This document shows positions 43,995 to 55,223 of a stretch of 64,000 nt of DNA, piece after piece. Where the stretch lies: contig JADDTR010000018.1 in NCBI GenBank assembly GCA_015345905.1, forward strand, positions 558,361 to 622,360. The letters run 5' to 3'. A program made the position numbers and the translations under genes. The notes under the pieces were generated by a model. The model searched no databases and had not been told where the DNA came from. It saw nothing but the letters and a program-made list of their open reading frames with translations. How positions within the stretch are numbered: the first letter of the stretch is position 1; each line of letters opens with the position of its first letter. Source of the stretch: Aotearoamyces nothofagi (taxonomy: Eukaryota > Ascomycota > Leotiomycetes > Leotiales > Tympanidaceae).

Positions 43995-46900
43995 TTATCT
44001 AATTCGCTGCGAACCTCTGAGCGAGTTCACTACCTTCTCAGAACTTCGCCCTCCAGTCCGATTTAAACATCCATAATGCACCACCGAATTATCCGGCAAT
44101 ACAGCGATGACACTTAATCCTATGCGCTTATGACAGACCCCGCATACTCTCTCCTCGCCTACAACAACTCGTCGATTCCGTCCGCCTGCATCAGTAGGTA
44201 GACCATCTCCTAGCAACAACATAGCCTGCGTTGTTACTACCTCGCTCTTGCGGAGCCCCGATACCACGCGAGATTCGTTAACGATAGAGTTTGCAGCACG
44301 TATACGACCTTGAAAATACGATTCGAGCTCTGCAACTGGTAAAGATGATGGGATCAGATCAAGCGTTGATGCTGCAGGGAGTCGTGCACCATGCTTCGAA
44401 AGGAGGGAGAGGGCTGGTGGCCAATTTGGTTCTTGTGGGGGTGGTGGTGTTAAATAGAGCGAAAGAAGGGTGTGGTAAATGGAAGGTAGGGGATCGTCGG
44501 GCTCGGATGTGGAGGCGCGTCGAGATTGTAAGGGCGATGATATTGGTGAGTCCTGAGAGAGATGCACACGGTTACAATATCTACAATTGTTAGCTGTCTG
44601 GTGGTAAATAGACCGGTGCTCTTACTCTTCCGCTTTTTCGAAATCCTTCAGCCTAAAGACGTAGATCTCTAATGCCTGCTTGTGTTGACCCATATTGCTC
44701 AGGACCACGGCTTGTGCCTCGTAGAAGCTGGAATCTGGACAGTGTTAGCGAGGATATAGTTTTTGGATATAGATATCTTGCCATCCCGTGGTATCAATCC
44801 AAAAGCCTTTGAAAGTGAATACTGTTTGCTCGAACGTAAAAAGGCAAGTAATCGTCCCATGAGACCTTGCCAGCTCGCCGAATCATGGACATCTTGGCCC
44901 TTAAGTTCTTGTATATATGCACTGACCAGCTTGTTATGAAAGTCTGGCGTCAAATCGTTGAGTTCTTCAATGATATGCTCTAGATATTTTACCGCCAAAT
45001 CTACATCGACTTTTTGTAGGAAGTCTACCACTCTCTCCCTAGGTAACGTCTCCGCATTCTCAGTGTCTGCGAGGAATATCTCCATACCCAGTTCGGGATC
45101 TTGCTTAAGGGGCCACTCGGCAAACTCGAGAATAAGATCAATCATTTCAGGAGGGAGGTTCTGCAAGTATTCCACGGTTTTCTGTGGGCCGTAGAGCTCT
45201 GGGGCTGCTTCGTCTTCCTTATCAGCCTGGCCAAATTTCTGCAAAAGTTCAAGCGCTGGTCGGTGCAGTTTCTTGCCGTGGAAGAACATGACGAGATCAT
45301 TATAACGTCCATTCTCCAGTAGCTTCTCGTTGACCACGTCGGGATCACAGAAGTTAGGTATCCGAAAGAACGGAGCGGCAAGTGATGGTCTTGCGAACAT
45401 GTAAGCTCGAAAGAGGGTTGTATCGACCAGCTTAGCAGTGTCTCTAAGCTTTTGCTCTCTGTCCATATCTGCCGCTGAAGTAGGAGCTACCAGTAAAGAT
45501 TCGAAGGCTTGCTTTGTTGACCCATTTTGACGATTCGGATCAACTGTTTTCAACTTGCCCGTTACCGGATCTAGAAATTCTTGGAGCTTCGTTCGAGTAT
45601 CAACGAGGAAGGCAAAGAGCTCAGTCACCGCGTTCATCAAGTCCTTCCCTTCCAAAGTATTCTCTTCGGACGGTTTAGCCTTGATGCTTGCCGTGTCACT
45701 GTCATCGCCCTTCTTCGACGACCTGATTGATACCACATCAGATGGAGTTCTCTTGTGCTGTTGTAACAATTTATTAAGAGCCGCTGGCTTCGGTGATCCG
45801 GCTATAACAGGCTCAGTAGAGGTACCGTTTTCTACCACTTCGGTAATTCCAGCATCATCGGAATTTTCCTCCACAGTAGATAAGTCGCCTGCGATGATCC
45901 GGGGATATAACCTAATTACTCTTTCGGGTGGCGCAGCTACGTGAAGGAAGAGTTCGAGAGAATCACGATACTGGTGCTGGTCGAAAAGCAATTGTGCTTT
46001 CAGCATAGTGATTTCCTTAAGGCGCTCATCCTTGTTTCGCAGTAACGCATCTTCCAACATACGCAGCAGACTGAGTGCTTCATCATAGCGTCCTTTGTCG
46101 ACAAGTTCATCCACTTGTGTATCGTAATCTGTAGCACCCATCCGCCATATGCAACGGTCACTTACAACATGAAAGCCCTTCCCGGCATGCGCGAGACTTA
46201 CAGTCGGAGGCGGGAAGTGCAGTTGACTTGCATTTTGGAGAGTGATGGTCTGTAGGAGGGCGAGTGTTTCTGGATTTCGCACTTCAAGTATCCCCTTCGA
46301 TGCAGACTGCAAAGCTAAAAGGTACGGGTACGAGTATCCGATCGATTCAGGAGCTTGCTGCCACGGGATTTGTCTCTTCTCAAGTGGCTTTCCTTCTGAG
46401 TCGATGAAAAGCGAGTTGATATCCTTAGCTAGGAGTATCTCCCCTTCTCCGAGTCGAGTAATTAATGGCTTTGGTATATATCCTCCCAGTCCCATATATC
46501 CCATACTTGCAGAGCTTACGCCACCAAAACGCCCACCCTCTGTTGCTGCCCCTCCAATAGCTCCAGGCCCAACAATATCCTCAAACTCCTTAGTGATTAC
46601 ATCGACTATCACGTAGCCCGAATTAGTGCCGCAGATTATCTTTGTTGCAGAAGCCCATGTCAATGTTCGTATAGCTGCTGCTAAGGTGACTTCGGTGACG
46701 TCCGAGGACAGTTCGGAATCGCGACATGACCAGAGAAGGAGTCGCCGTTTAACGGCAACTGCCAGTCTGGATATGATATCTGGTATACCTGTCGCAAGAT
46801 CTTTTACAATGTTCGATGTGACAGCGAAAGTAGTAGCGTTTTTCGTCTTGGGTAGCTGCTCTTGAAGATTATAGGATTGTAGGTCATGTATCGAGATGAT

Positions 46901-47245
46901 ATAATTCGACAGAGATATTAGGATGTTAGCTTCCTTTATAATAGCCAGTTGCTCGATCGCCCTTGGGGAGAACTTTTCGAGTTCGCGTAGTAAGTCCACA
47001 GGCTTTGAGGTCGACGAGTTCGGCTGCGATGAAGGCCCGTCGTCGTTGCCATTCTCGAGCTCGTTCACTCGGTATATGCGTAAACTTCCAGTATTAAGGC
47101 CAACAAGCAATCGATCTCCTGTAAACGATGAGTAAATCTTCTCAAATTATCTCAGAATCTTACCGTAAGCAAGTATAGACTCGATCTTTGACTTGTCGCG
47201 TTGCTTAAGCTCAACTATGGGCCTCGCCGTGAATGCGGAGAGCAT
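43995..47245 (-). CDS. vps39: Vacuolar sorting protein Vps39/Vam6 (HOPS subunit)
   Basis: Exons, in coding order, are 47245-47164, 47118-44782, 44734-44626 and 44580-43995, giving 1037 aa. Vps39 is the HOPS subunit that binds Rab7/Ypt7 and tethers membranes for vacuole fusion. The N-terminus MLSAFTARPIVELK starts a CNH (citron homology) beta-propeller to about residue 320. Then come helical repeats with the block AYMFARPSLAAPFFRIPNFC and the family stretch LEFAEWPLKQDPELGMEIF. The conserved C-terminal part FYEAQAVVLSNMGQHKQALE and EEYCNRVH is followed by a zinc-finger-like end, CGVCHKRIGLSVIAVLPD.. HYGC. The second intron (44735-44781) begins with GC, not GT. The frame and the highly conserved join IPRDDSSFYEAQ leave no GT alternative. 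Confidence 0.93.
44735..44781 (-). other. GC-AG intron in VPS39
   Basis: A 47-base intron with donor GCAAGA after CGG-GAT-G and acceptor TCCAG. Removing it restores a highly conserved Vps39 segment. Retaining it leads to a stop within about 25 codons. Confidence 0.85.
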
Positions 47246-47869
47246 GGCGATAGCTTCCTAGCTGTCTGGAACTCCGCGCAGAAGCTCAGAAGCAAAATCA
47301 TCGGAAATCAGGGATCAGTATGTACTTGTGCGAAGTCATCGCGTGTGCTCTATCCATCCGCGCATTCCCATAAGATGGAAGCTAGAGCCTGGAGCTTGGA
47401 GCTTGGCAGGAATGACGATGGAAGCTTTGCCGAGCCAGGGATAGCCTCACGGATTCAACGCCAACAGGGTACCAAAAGCTGTTGTCAGTAAACGACAACA
47501 GCTTTGAGCTAGAGATCTATATCCGATTAAGTCCACTGTCCAGCTATAATTGTCGCCGACTCATCGAGGTATATGTATTGTACAATTACATTCCAAAGAA
47601 CAGTACCTCCGTACATAATACTGTTAATACATCATACATCCCAAATTAACGATGGATACAGCAATAAATTATAGTAGAGATAAAAAATAAAAATAAAAAT
47701 CCTAAGCATATTAAAGCCTCGAATTATATTCACTATACAAGCTAATTCCAAGAATCTCGAGGTCCTGTTCTAACCCATGACAGAAAACTCCCATAAGTCC
47801 ATTGCAATACAATAGGCCATTCAATTCTTTCCTAGATTATACAATCCATCTATAACCCATAACTTCTCA
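47246..47869. other. Intergenic, VPS39 upstream region with a hairpin
   Basis: 624 bases. Contains a perfect 12-base inverted repeat (listed separately) and an AT-rich half at 47520-47760. No gene seen. Confidence 0.5.
47475..47505. repeat. Perfect 12-base inverted repeat with 7-base loop
   Basis: AAAGCTGTTGTC at 47475-47486 and its complement GACAACAGCTTT at 47494-47505 flank AGTAAAC. It lies about 230 bases before the VPS39 start. It could be a protein-binding palindrome or a hairpin in a transcript; there is no U-tract typical of a bacterial terminator. Confidence 0.8.
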
Positions 47870-49323
47870 TCATGACCAATTTGGGACAACCCTCTTCAAA
47901 TACTTTACAAACTTCCACAGTCCAACAGCCAACTCCTCATTTCCCTCAGGATCCGTGACCTTCTCCGGCCACGCAATTCCCACGCCGTAAAGTCCTTTAA
48001 CCTTCTCTCCCTTAGCATCTACAAATCCTCCAGTGTGATTATCATAGTCTACACCACCCAGAGGTATTTCCTTCCCCTCGACCACCTCCTCCAGCAGTTC
48101 CGGGATCGGATCACGCGTGAAGCCTATCGCTTCAACAACGCGCTGGCATTGCGGCAAATGTTCTGCATAGTGTTGGTTCTCTTCTTCGCCAGGCTTCGAG
48201 AAGATCTTCTCTACAAATTTTCGAATATCAGAATTCTCGAATTTCCCGTCTTCGAGGTGCTCTTTCGCCCAGGCGGCGGTTTCTCCTTTCAGGCCGGTGT
48301 TGTCATGCAAGATCCAGTCGCCTTTGTCCACCGCGTAGCGGAGTGGATGCCGAGAGAACCACTTAATACGTAAATTCTCGTGGGTAGTGCTGGCCAGATT
48401 GTAGAGGTTGCGTAGAACGAGTATGGCGCTGTGAGAAGCACCGATGAGAGCTATTGTTTGATGTCTGGTGGTTGATAGATATATAGATAGCTTGGAGGGA
48501 GTTAAGGCGAGGTCAAGATCTAAAACTTCTAAGTTTGGATATTGGGATTGTAGGGAAGGCTTGGTTGGTGAGGACCCGGTGCAGAGTATGAGCAGAGGAG
48601 CCTTGTTTCTGGTGGTGCCATGATCGTTTGCGTGGGCTGTAACATGCCATTCCCCGGTCTGATATTCGGTCAGCTAAACGTTCAGAGAGTGGCTTCAAAG
48701 ACCGCACCTTATCCTGGGCTGCTGCCTGAACAACGCCGTGTGTCATATGGACATCTGTTGATCCTTTGAGACCCTCTGTAAGCTGAAGACAGAGGTCTGC
48801 AGCATGCTTGATCTGACAACCTTTGTTTTGATCCATTGCCTGCAGTGTAGAGTATGCATTTGGGGGCGTCGCAGAGTCGACGATTGAGCGAAATGGAGCA
48901 GCGGCTTTCCCAAAGTCAAGGAATAATGATACCTTTGTATTGCTAGACACACGCGATGTCTTAATATAGTTCTCCAATACCGAAAAGAGCCCGCAAGAGA
49001 TATACCTAAGACCGGGAGGGTACATACCTTGGCACCTCCCTATATTTTCTATTTAGTCTTCCAGCCTTGAAATACCTGTCAACCCACATGATAGGCTTGA
49101 CACCTGTATCCAGAAGTATGCCGACGGTGGCAATACCAGCGGGACCGCCGCCAACGACGATGGCTTCGAAGTCGCGATCGCGATTGTGGTTAGGGCAGAT
49201 GCTGTCTTCACCCAATGCGCGTTGATTTTCATCTCGAGCAGCAGTCTGGAGTCCCCGCACTGGTATCATCCTCCTAAGAGGAGCCGCTACTCGACATAAT
49301 GCGCGTGGAGGTTGAGGCATCAT
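47870..49323 (-). CDS. FAD-dependent pyridine-nucleotide oxidoreductase, probably mitochondrial
   Basis: Exons 49323-49028, 48942-48708 and 48658-47870 give 439 aa. The N-terminus (MMPQPPRALCRVAAPLRRM..) is a basic, mitochondrial-type presequence. The FAD-binding Rossmann motif is EAIVVGGGPAGIATVGILLD at about residue 55. A second nucleotide-binding motif, TIALIGASHSAILVLRNLYN, fits NAD(P)H. The first intron is 85 bases; removing it gives REVPSNTKVSLFLDF. The family resembles fungal relatives of flavin monooxygenases and disulfide reductases, but the CxxC redox pair of disulfide reductases is not evident. The substrate is unknown. The gene is tandem with VPS39 on the same strand. Confidence 0.8.
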
Positions 49324-50037
49324 GATAGTTTTTGGATTGAGACAGAGCCGACGTCGGGAGGCTACAACAACAGCACTGGCTTCAATTCATCCACGAAGCC
49401 GTCCTCTTGGTGTTACAAGAAGAAAACAGGTTGGGCCGGTCGTTCCTGGGTGGGATGATGGAATTACCAGAACTTGTGGTACGATTCAGGTGCGAGTCCA
49501 CTTTTCCCAGCAGCTCTACCCTGCGTCGTAGTCCGTCCGCACTGTACGGAAGTACGAGGCCGAGGAAGCTGGAGTTCTCCCTTCCGGCTTCCGTGTTGGA
49601 ATGTCTCGTCCCCGCTATAAACTAAGTTAAGTTGGCGAAAAGCGGGAGTTCCCCGCGGCTAAAAGCCTCATAAGTTCCATGTTATACTCGAGTGCCGACT
49701 CATATGTTGGTTACTGTTAGTTACTACTATTAGTTACTCCTGTCTACTACTGCCGTATGGAGTCTTATGTTGACTTCATGACTTCAAATACCTCTTAGCT
49801 AGCTCGGGTATTCTTCCGGTAGTTCTTCTCCTTATTGGCAACTGTACGTAGCTTACGTACGCAGAGCTCTACGAAGGATTAACTGCTGGAAGGTGAGGAT
49901 TGACACCGATTAATAGCGGATATCAATTAGCAACACAGTGCATTATGCTGCTAGTAGCCAGCAGCACCCAGTGTGGTACTTCGTAGATTCAAAGCATTCT
50001 GCCATTACCATACATTCCATCCCGTCTTCCTAAACTT
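49324..50037. other. Intergenic, 714 bases
   Basis: Upstream of the flavoprotein gene. Includes a run of TTAGTTACT variants at 49708-49745 and a short inverted repeat TGCTGC..GCAGCA at about 49948-49968. No gene recognised. Confidence 0.5.
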
Positions 50038-50586
50038 CTAGAAATCTGTCACTCGCCCATTATAGCTCCAATCGCCTCTATCACCTGTGCTTCCCCATCT
50101 CAAGGGCTCGTTCTTTGGCCCTCCTATTTCGCCCGTCTTTGGATTGACATCACCCTCGAACTCAGGCTTCGTTCCTATCCTAACATCTGGATGCAACTCT
50201 TCTCCACCCCCTGTAGCCTGTACTCTTGCATTCACTGCTGCAATCTCTATATCTTCGGCCGATGCGGGGCTCTGGTTGATTTTTGGTTTTGATGCCGCAG
50301 ATTGATTGATCTGAAGAGGTGATCTCGAGCCGGGAGATTGGTTTACTTGAGGCCGTGAGCGTGCTAGTGTCTCTGTAGCTGATGCAGCGCCTTCATTGAC
50401 TGGCACAGTAGGACGGGGAGTACTAAATGCACCAGTAGAAGCTTGCTGGAGCCGCTCATATTCTGCTTGCTCCTTGGGTGGAAGACGAGGAGGGGTTGGG
50501 CCCGTCGCAAAGGCTGGCCGGATGGCGGAAGTTGAGAAGAGGCGGCGGCATGGAAGAAGGAATCGCGGTGGTAGAAGGGGAGACAT
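50038..50586 (-). CDS. Succinate dehydrogenase assembly factor 4 (SDHAF4/Sdh8)
   Basis: A single exon of 182 codons. Sdh8/SDHAF4 is a mitochondrial matrix chaperone that binds flavinated Sdh1 during assembly of succinate dehydrogenase. The diagnostic C-terminal DUF1674 block is intact: FEGDVNPKTGEIGGPKNEPL followed by RWGSTGDRGDWSYNGRVTDF at the very end. The N-terminus (MSPLLPPRFLLPCRRLFSTS) is a classic presequence with an Arg-rich amphipathic start. The middle (residues 45-120) is a low-complexity stretch with three INQS/VNQS repeats, making the protein longer than the yeast one. It is divergent from TRP5 with 324 bases between starts. Confidence 0.9.
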   Translation of the reverse strand: MSPLLPPRFLLPCRRLFSTSAIRPAFATGPTPPRLPPKEQAEYERLQQASTGAFSTPRPTVPVNEGAASATETLARSRPQVNQSPGSRSPLQINQSAASKPKINQSPASAEDIEIAAVNARVQATGGGEELHPDVRIGTKPEFEGDVNPKTGEIGGPKNEPLRWGSTGDRGDWSYNGRVTDF

Positions 50587-50910
50587 ATCTGACGAAATGT
50601 ATGTCTAGCTTGGTCAGACGTTCAAGATAAATGAAGAAGATTGTTGGTTTCTAGAGAATCAGAATGCGTGGCGATGGGTGATAGTGATGTATTCCAGAAA
50701 AAGGCCGTGCATTGGAGCTCCTCCGTCGTATCTGCACTAGTATTCAAATTCTGCCGGGCGGTGTCTGAGGGGCGCCCGGCATTGGATAAATTATCGATGA
50801 CACAAATTCGAGTTGACTCACAACCACAAATCATAAAATAAAAGGTGTGCTTGGTAGCTATACGCAACCACTCAATCGACTAACAAGATCCCCTAGCTAC
50901 ACATTTTACT
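50587..50910. promoter_or_regulatory. Divergent promoter region SDHAF4/TRP5
   Basis: 324 bases between opposed start codons. Carries a perfect Gcn4/CPC1 site (listed separately) and an ATTGG (inverted CCAAT) at about 50781. Confidence 0.6.
50814..50820 (+). promoter_or_regulatory. Gcn4/CPC1 site TGACTCA upstream of TRP5
   Basis: A full consensus TGACTCA lies 90 bases before the TRP5 start codon. The cross-pathway control regulator (Gcn4 in yeast, CPC1/CpcA in moulds) binds this sequence, and tryptophan synthase is a classic target. Confidence 0.75.
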
Positions 50911-53327
50911 ATGGAGGGCCTTAAGCACACGTTTGCGCAATGCAAGAAGGAAGATCGAGTATGTTATCCAGCAGTTTGTTAACGGATATAAGGGCACCAG
51001 AAAGCTTTTGTACAACTTGGTTGAGCGTGATACTGACGGTATGGTAGGCTGCATTGGTAACTTATGTTACCGCAGGATACCCTACTGCCGATGAGACTGT
51101 GGGAATCATGCTGGGCATGGAAGCTGGTGGAGCAGGTATGCAATGCGATATCGCAAGAATCCCAATAGTATACTAACGGTCATATATAGATATTATCGAA
51201 CTAGGTGTCCCCTTCACAGACCCAATCGCTGACGGACCGACAATTCAAAAATCAAATACTGTTTGTAGATCTCCTACAATATTGACGCACATATGCTTAT
51301 ATGGTTGTAGCAAGCACTTCTCAACGGTATTACAGTTACCTCGGTATTACAGATGGTTCGAGATGCACGGGGAAAAGGTCTAAGAGCTCCAATTCTGCTG
51401 ATGGGATATTATAACCCGCTGTTGAGTTACGGCGAAGAGCGGCTCTTGGCCGACTGTCGCGAAGCTGGTGTAAATGGGTTTATCGTTGTCGATTTGCCTC
51501 CCGAGGAGGCTGTCACCTTCAGAAATTTCTGCGCAAAGGACGGGTGAGAAGCTGCATTCCATTCAATATAGTTTTATACTAATGTCCAAATTTTAAAGAT
51601 TATCCTACGTCCCACTCATTGCCCCCTCAACATCCGAAAGTCGGCTCAAGCTACTGTGCAAGCTCGCCGATTCATTCGTATATGTCGTATCTCGCATGGG
51701 CGTCACAGGAGCAACGGGCTCGATGAGTTCCGACCTTCCAGAGCTTCTGAAGCGGGTTAGAGAATATTCGGGCAATGTCCCTGCTGCTGTCGGTTTTGGT
51801 GTCAGCACACGAGATCATTTCTTGAGTGTGGCTAAGATTGCCGACGGGGTTGTTGTCGGGAGTCAAATCATCACTACCATAGCTAATGCACCTTCGGGAC
51901 AAGGTGCGAAGGCTGTGGAGGAATACTGTGCGTTGCTTTGTGGAAGACGAAATGAGCCAAATGGTGTATTGACCCGCGAGGTCGGCATTGTTGAGACAAT
52001 ACATAATGCAACTGAGCCAAGTGGTGGAGTAAAAGTCGATGGTATCATACCACCCCGCAAGGAAAATGAAGTTGGCCTAGCAGATCAGATCGAAGCACTC
52101 AATACGACTGCGAAGATTAATACAAATACTCCTCAAAAATTTGGCGAGTTTGGCGGCCAGTACGTTCCAGAGTCTCTCATGGATTGTCTGTCAGAGCTCG
52201 AGACAGGATTCAACGCTATTAAAGATGATCCAAAATTCTGGGAGGAATATCGATCCTACTATGAGTGGATGGGACGGCCCGGACATCTTCATATTGCTGA
52301 GCGATTGACCGAGCACGCTGGTGGAGCTAACATCTGGCTCAAGCGCGAAGACCTCAATCACACTGGCAGTCACAAGATCAACAATGCTCTAGGTCAGATT
52401 TTACTAGCACGTCGCCTAGGAAAAACTGAAATTATTGCTGAGACTGGCGCTGGACAACACGGCGTTGCTACCGCCACTGTGTGTGCAAAGTTCAACATGC
52501 CATGTACCATATATATGGGAGCAGAGGATGTTAGAAGACAAGCACTCAATGTTTTCCGGATCAAACTGTTGGGAGCTAAGGTCATCTCTGTGGAGGCCGG
52601 ATCCAAGACGCTACGTGATGCTGTCAATGAGGCCATGCGTGCCTGGGTCGTCAACCTCAAGAGCACCCACTACATCATTGGTTCTGCAATTGGTCCTCAT
52701 CCATTCCCGACCATTGTGCGAACATTCCAATCAGTCATTGGAGACGAAACCAAGGCCCAGATGCTTGAGAAGACAGGAAGACTTCCTGATGCCGTTGTGG
52801 CGTGCGTTGGTGGTGGTAGCAATGCTGCTGGCATGTTTTACCCATTCTCACACGACGCTAGTGTAAAGCTACTCGGTGTTGAGGCCGGTGGTGACGGTCT
52901 AGATACCAATCGTCATAGTGCTACATTAACGGGTGGCACAAAGGGAGTTCTACATGGTGTCCGAACATACGTACTACAAAACGAGCATGGACAGATTCAA
53001 GACACCCATTCCGTCTCGGCTGGCTTGGATTATCCTGGTGTCGGCCCTGAGCTCAGTTCTTGGAAAGACAGTCAACGTGCTAAGTTTATAGCAGCAACTG
53101 ATGCAGAGGCGTTCGAAGGTTTCAGGTTACTCAGTCAGCTTGAGGGTATCATCCCTGCGCTAGAGAGCGCACATGCGGTTTGGGGCGCGTTAGAGCTAGC
53201 AAAAACGATGAAGAAGGGTGATAATATTGTTATTTGCCTAAGCGGTAGAGGAGACAAAGATGTACAAAGTGTCGCCGAGGAGTTACCTAAGTTAGGACCT
53301 AAGATTGGATGGGATTTGCGATTTTAG
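50911..53327 (+). CDS. trp5: Bifunctional tryptophan synthase (alpha-beta fusion)
   Basis: Exons 50911-50958, 51048-51135, 51190-51260, 51311-51543 and 51599-53327 give 722 aa (yeast Trp5 is 707). The alpha half (residues 1 to about 270) cleaves indole-3-glycerol phosphate. It has [16 protein letters not shown], the catalytic Glu and Asp in [18 protein letters not shown], and [14 protein letters not shown] linker leads to the beta half, which condenses indole with serine. There [20 protein letters not shown] starts the domain, the PLP lysine is in [13 protein letters not shown], the phosphate-binding loop is [14 protein letters not shown], and LSGRGDKDV is near the end. All four introns lie in the alpha half and the beta half is uninterrupted. 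The domain order is alpha-beta, as in other fungi. Confidence 0.97.
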
Positions 53328-53707
53328 AGGCAGCAATGTGTAAGTTTAGGTACAGGAAAAGGATTTCCCGTGTATATATGACCTGAAATCAAAATCGAAT
53401 AGAGTACCTGATAACGATGCGAAGCGATCTGATTGATCGCATCGATGAGACTGAAGGGCATACAAACATCATGCTGGTCTGTTGGCTGCCATGAAATGAT
53501 TGGCTCTTAGATTCCTCTCGTCCCCAAGGAAGTCCGCGGTGGCGTTGAGGCAATGCAAGGCATTGCGACGAGTGTGAGGCTGTGCAAAATGCACATGACA
53601 TATCTCCAGAAAGCCTTACATACATCTCTCGATAAGACAGTGATGATATATAAAATTCCTATGGCCCCTATTCTCCCCCTTGAGACCCATAAACACAGTA
53701 AGTCCTA
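53328..53707. other. Intergenic, 380 bases
   Basis: 3' flank of TRP5 and upstream region of the STAND-like gene. An open minus-strand frame at 53389-53625 shows no domain. Confidence 0.45.
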
Positions 53708-54550
53708 ATGTCGTTCGGCTTCTCGGGGGGCGATTTCGCTGCCGCCATCAAGCTTGTCAAGAGCATAACCGACCAACTGGAGGCTATGAGAGACTACCCG
53801 CGCCTCCTGACCGAGCTCTCAACATACCAAGCCTCCTTAGTGTATCTCCAAGAACTGGACCTCGAGAATCGCGCCGGGAGGAGGTGATCGCGCTGCAAAA
53901 AAAGGGACTCCAGAAGCTCGAAGCGATCCGGCGCTTCTGGCGAGAATATCAGTTGGTTAGCGCTTGGCATAGAGCATCCGGTTATCATCGCTGGCTTAGA
54001 AGAGGCACCCTGTACATGGAGTTGACGGAGGACCTTGCGAATTACCATCAGGTCATGCAATTTCTAGTCGCTTCGCAGCTGTGCGTCTCCGTAGTCTTGG
54101 TGTATACTTCCGCGATGCTGACTGCTCGCCAGACAAACTTCAACTCTCTCAAATGAGGGCAAATCGCTCTTGATTTCAATCCTGAGGTACGAAAGGGCAT
54201 ATCCCAAAGCTTCGGGTGGGAGAATTACACATCACCCAGATGTCGCTACTCGTGAAGAGGATGGCGCCGCCGTCAAGCCCGCAACAGCAGCAGGACCAGA
54301 ACCACCGTTCGACGCCACCAGCCGTAAGCTAAGAGGCTGTTTTCTGATCGCGGTGATATTTACGTCGTTTGTCGGCTTGAGCCTCTTCTTGGGGGTCTAT
54401 TTCACCATCTATAAGGACTATGGTTATAGCATGGGCGATTCGTTTACGCTGGCAAGTTGGGTCTTTACGGTTGGCGCTGTGGCATCGGCTGTTGTGTCGG
54501 CGTATCATTATCCCAAGTGCACGTGTTGGAGGACTGCAGAGAAGACTTGA
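53708..54550 (+). pseudogene. Frame-disrupted gene: fungal STAND-N-terminal-like helical domain plus two membrane segments
   Basis: An ATG at 53708 opens with MSFGFSGGDFAAAIKLVKSI, which matches the start (MSFGFSVGDF..) of a large family of fungal STAND/NLR-type and related proteins. After 59 codons this frame stops at 53885. The expected continuation (REEVIALQKKGLQKLEAIRRF.., then LVASQLCVSVVLVYTSAMLTA) lies in another frame, up to about 54156. The first frame then resumes and runs to 54550 as a linker, two membrane helices (about 54330-54400 and 54440-54500) and a Cys-rich end YHYPKCTCW. A weak 44-base intron (53842-53885, ending GAG) could explain the first shift. I found no sensible intron for the second. 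It is either a recent pseudogene or carries two sequence errors. No NACHT/NB-ARC ATPase or repeat domain is present, so it is a truncated relative at best. Confidence 0.55.
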
Positions 54551-55223
54551 TATAAATAAAGTGCCACTTGAAATGCTTCACTAAGCTTGATCATGTGATC
54601 TGTCAGGCATTATAGCAGCGATGAGATCTGACCTGATGCCGAAAACTGGATGTGTTGAAGACTGTGTGGCGGTGACGTACACATCAACTTGAAAGATGGC
54701 CAAAGAGCAAATCAATGCCGAAGATGGACGATAAATGTGGACTAGGTTTGTTTTGGTATGGAGTGAGGAATGAAGCAAATAAAGTTCGAGAATGGATAAC
54801 ACGCTCCATAACATACGTGCAACGCTGAAGTGGATTAGACCTTCGAAGAATGTATTCTTAGAGCCGAGAAGTTAGGTCGGGTTTCTATGATGCGCTGCAA
54901 ATTATTGTCAAGTGCAAATGATTAAAGACCAAAACTTTTCAACTGAATGTACTGAATCTGTACCAAATTCTATGTCTTCTCGCATGCCAAGTAAGACTAA
55001 GTCTATTTATATATATACATGTATGAATGTACTGGGGAATGATTAAAGTTATCGTTCAGAGCCCTATCAACTTCGTAACGCCGTGTGCAAAAATGCCAAA
55101 CAGACCGCCACATTAGCAACACCGCCCTGCTTCTTGGCTCGACTTCCTCCTAGGCACCCTGGCGTAGTATGCATACCGTGGCGGACATAGCATGATGATA
55201 GACCGAGGTTAGGGTTTTGTCAT
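54551..55223. other. Intergenic, 673 bases
   Basis: Between the disrupted gene and the 3' end of the WSC protein gene. AT-rich at 54900-55030. No gene recognised. Confidence 0.5.

Noticed and set aside
53842-53885. A 44-base intron to repair the first frame change in the STAND-like gene
   Set aside because: Its acceptor is GAG without a branch site, and removal would delete the conserved LQELDLEN segment. Kept only as a remote option.
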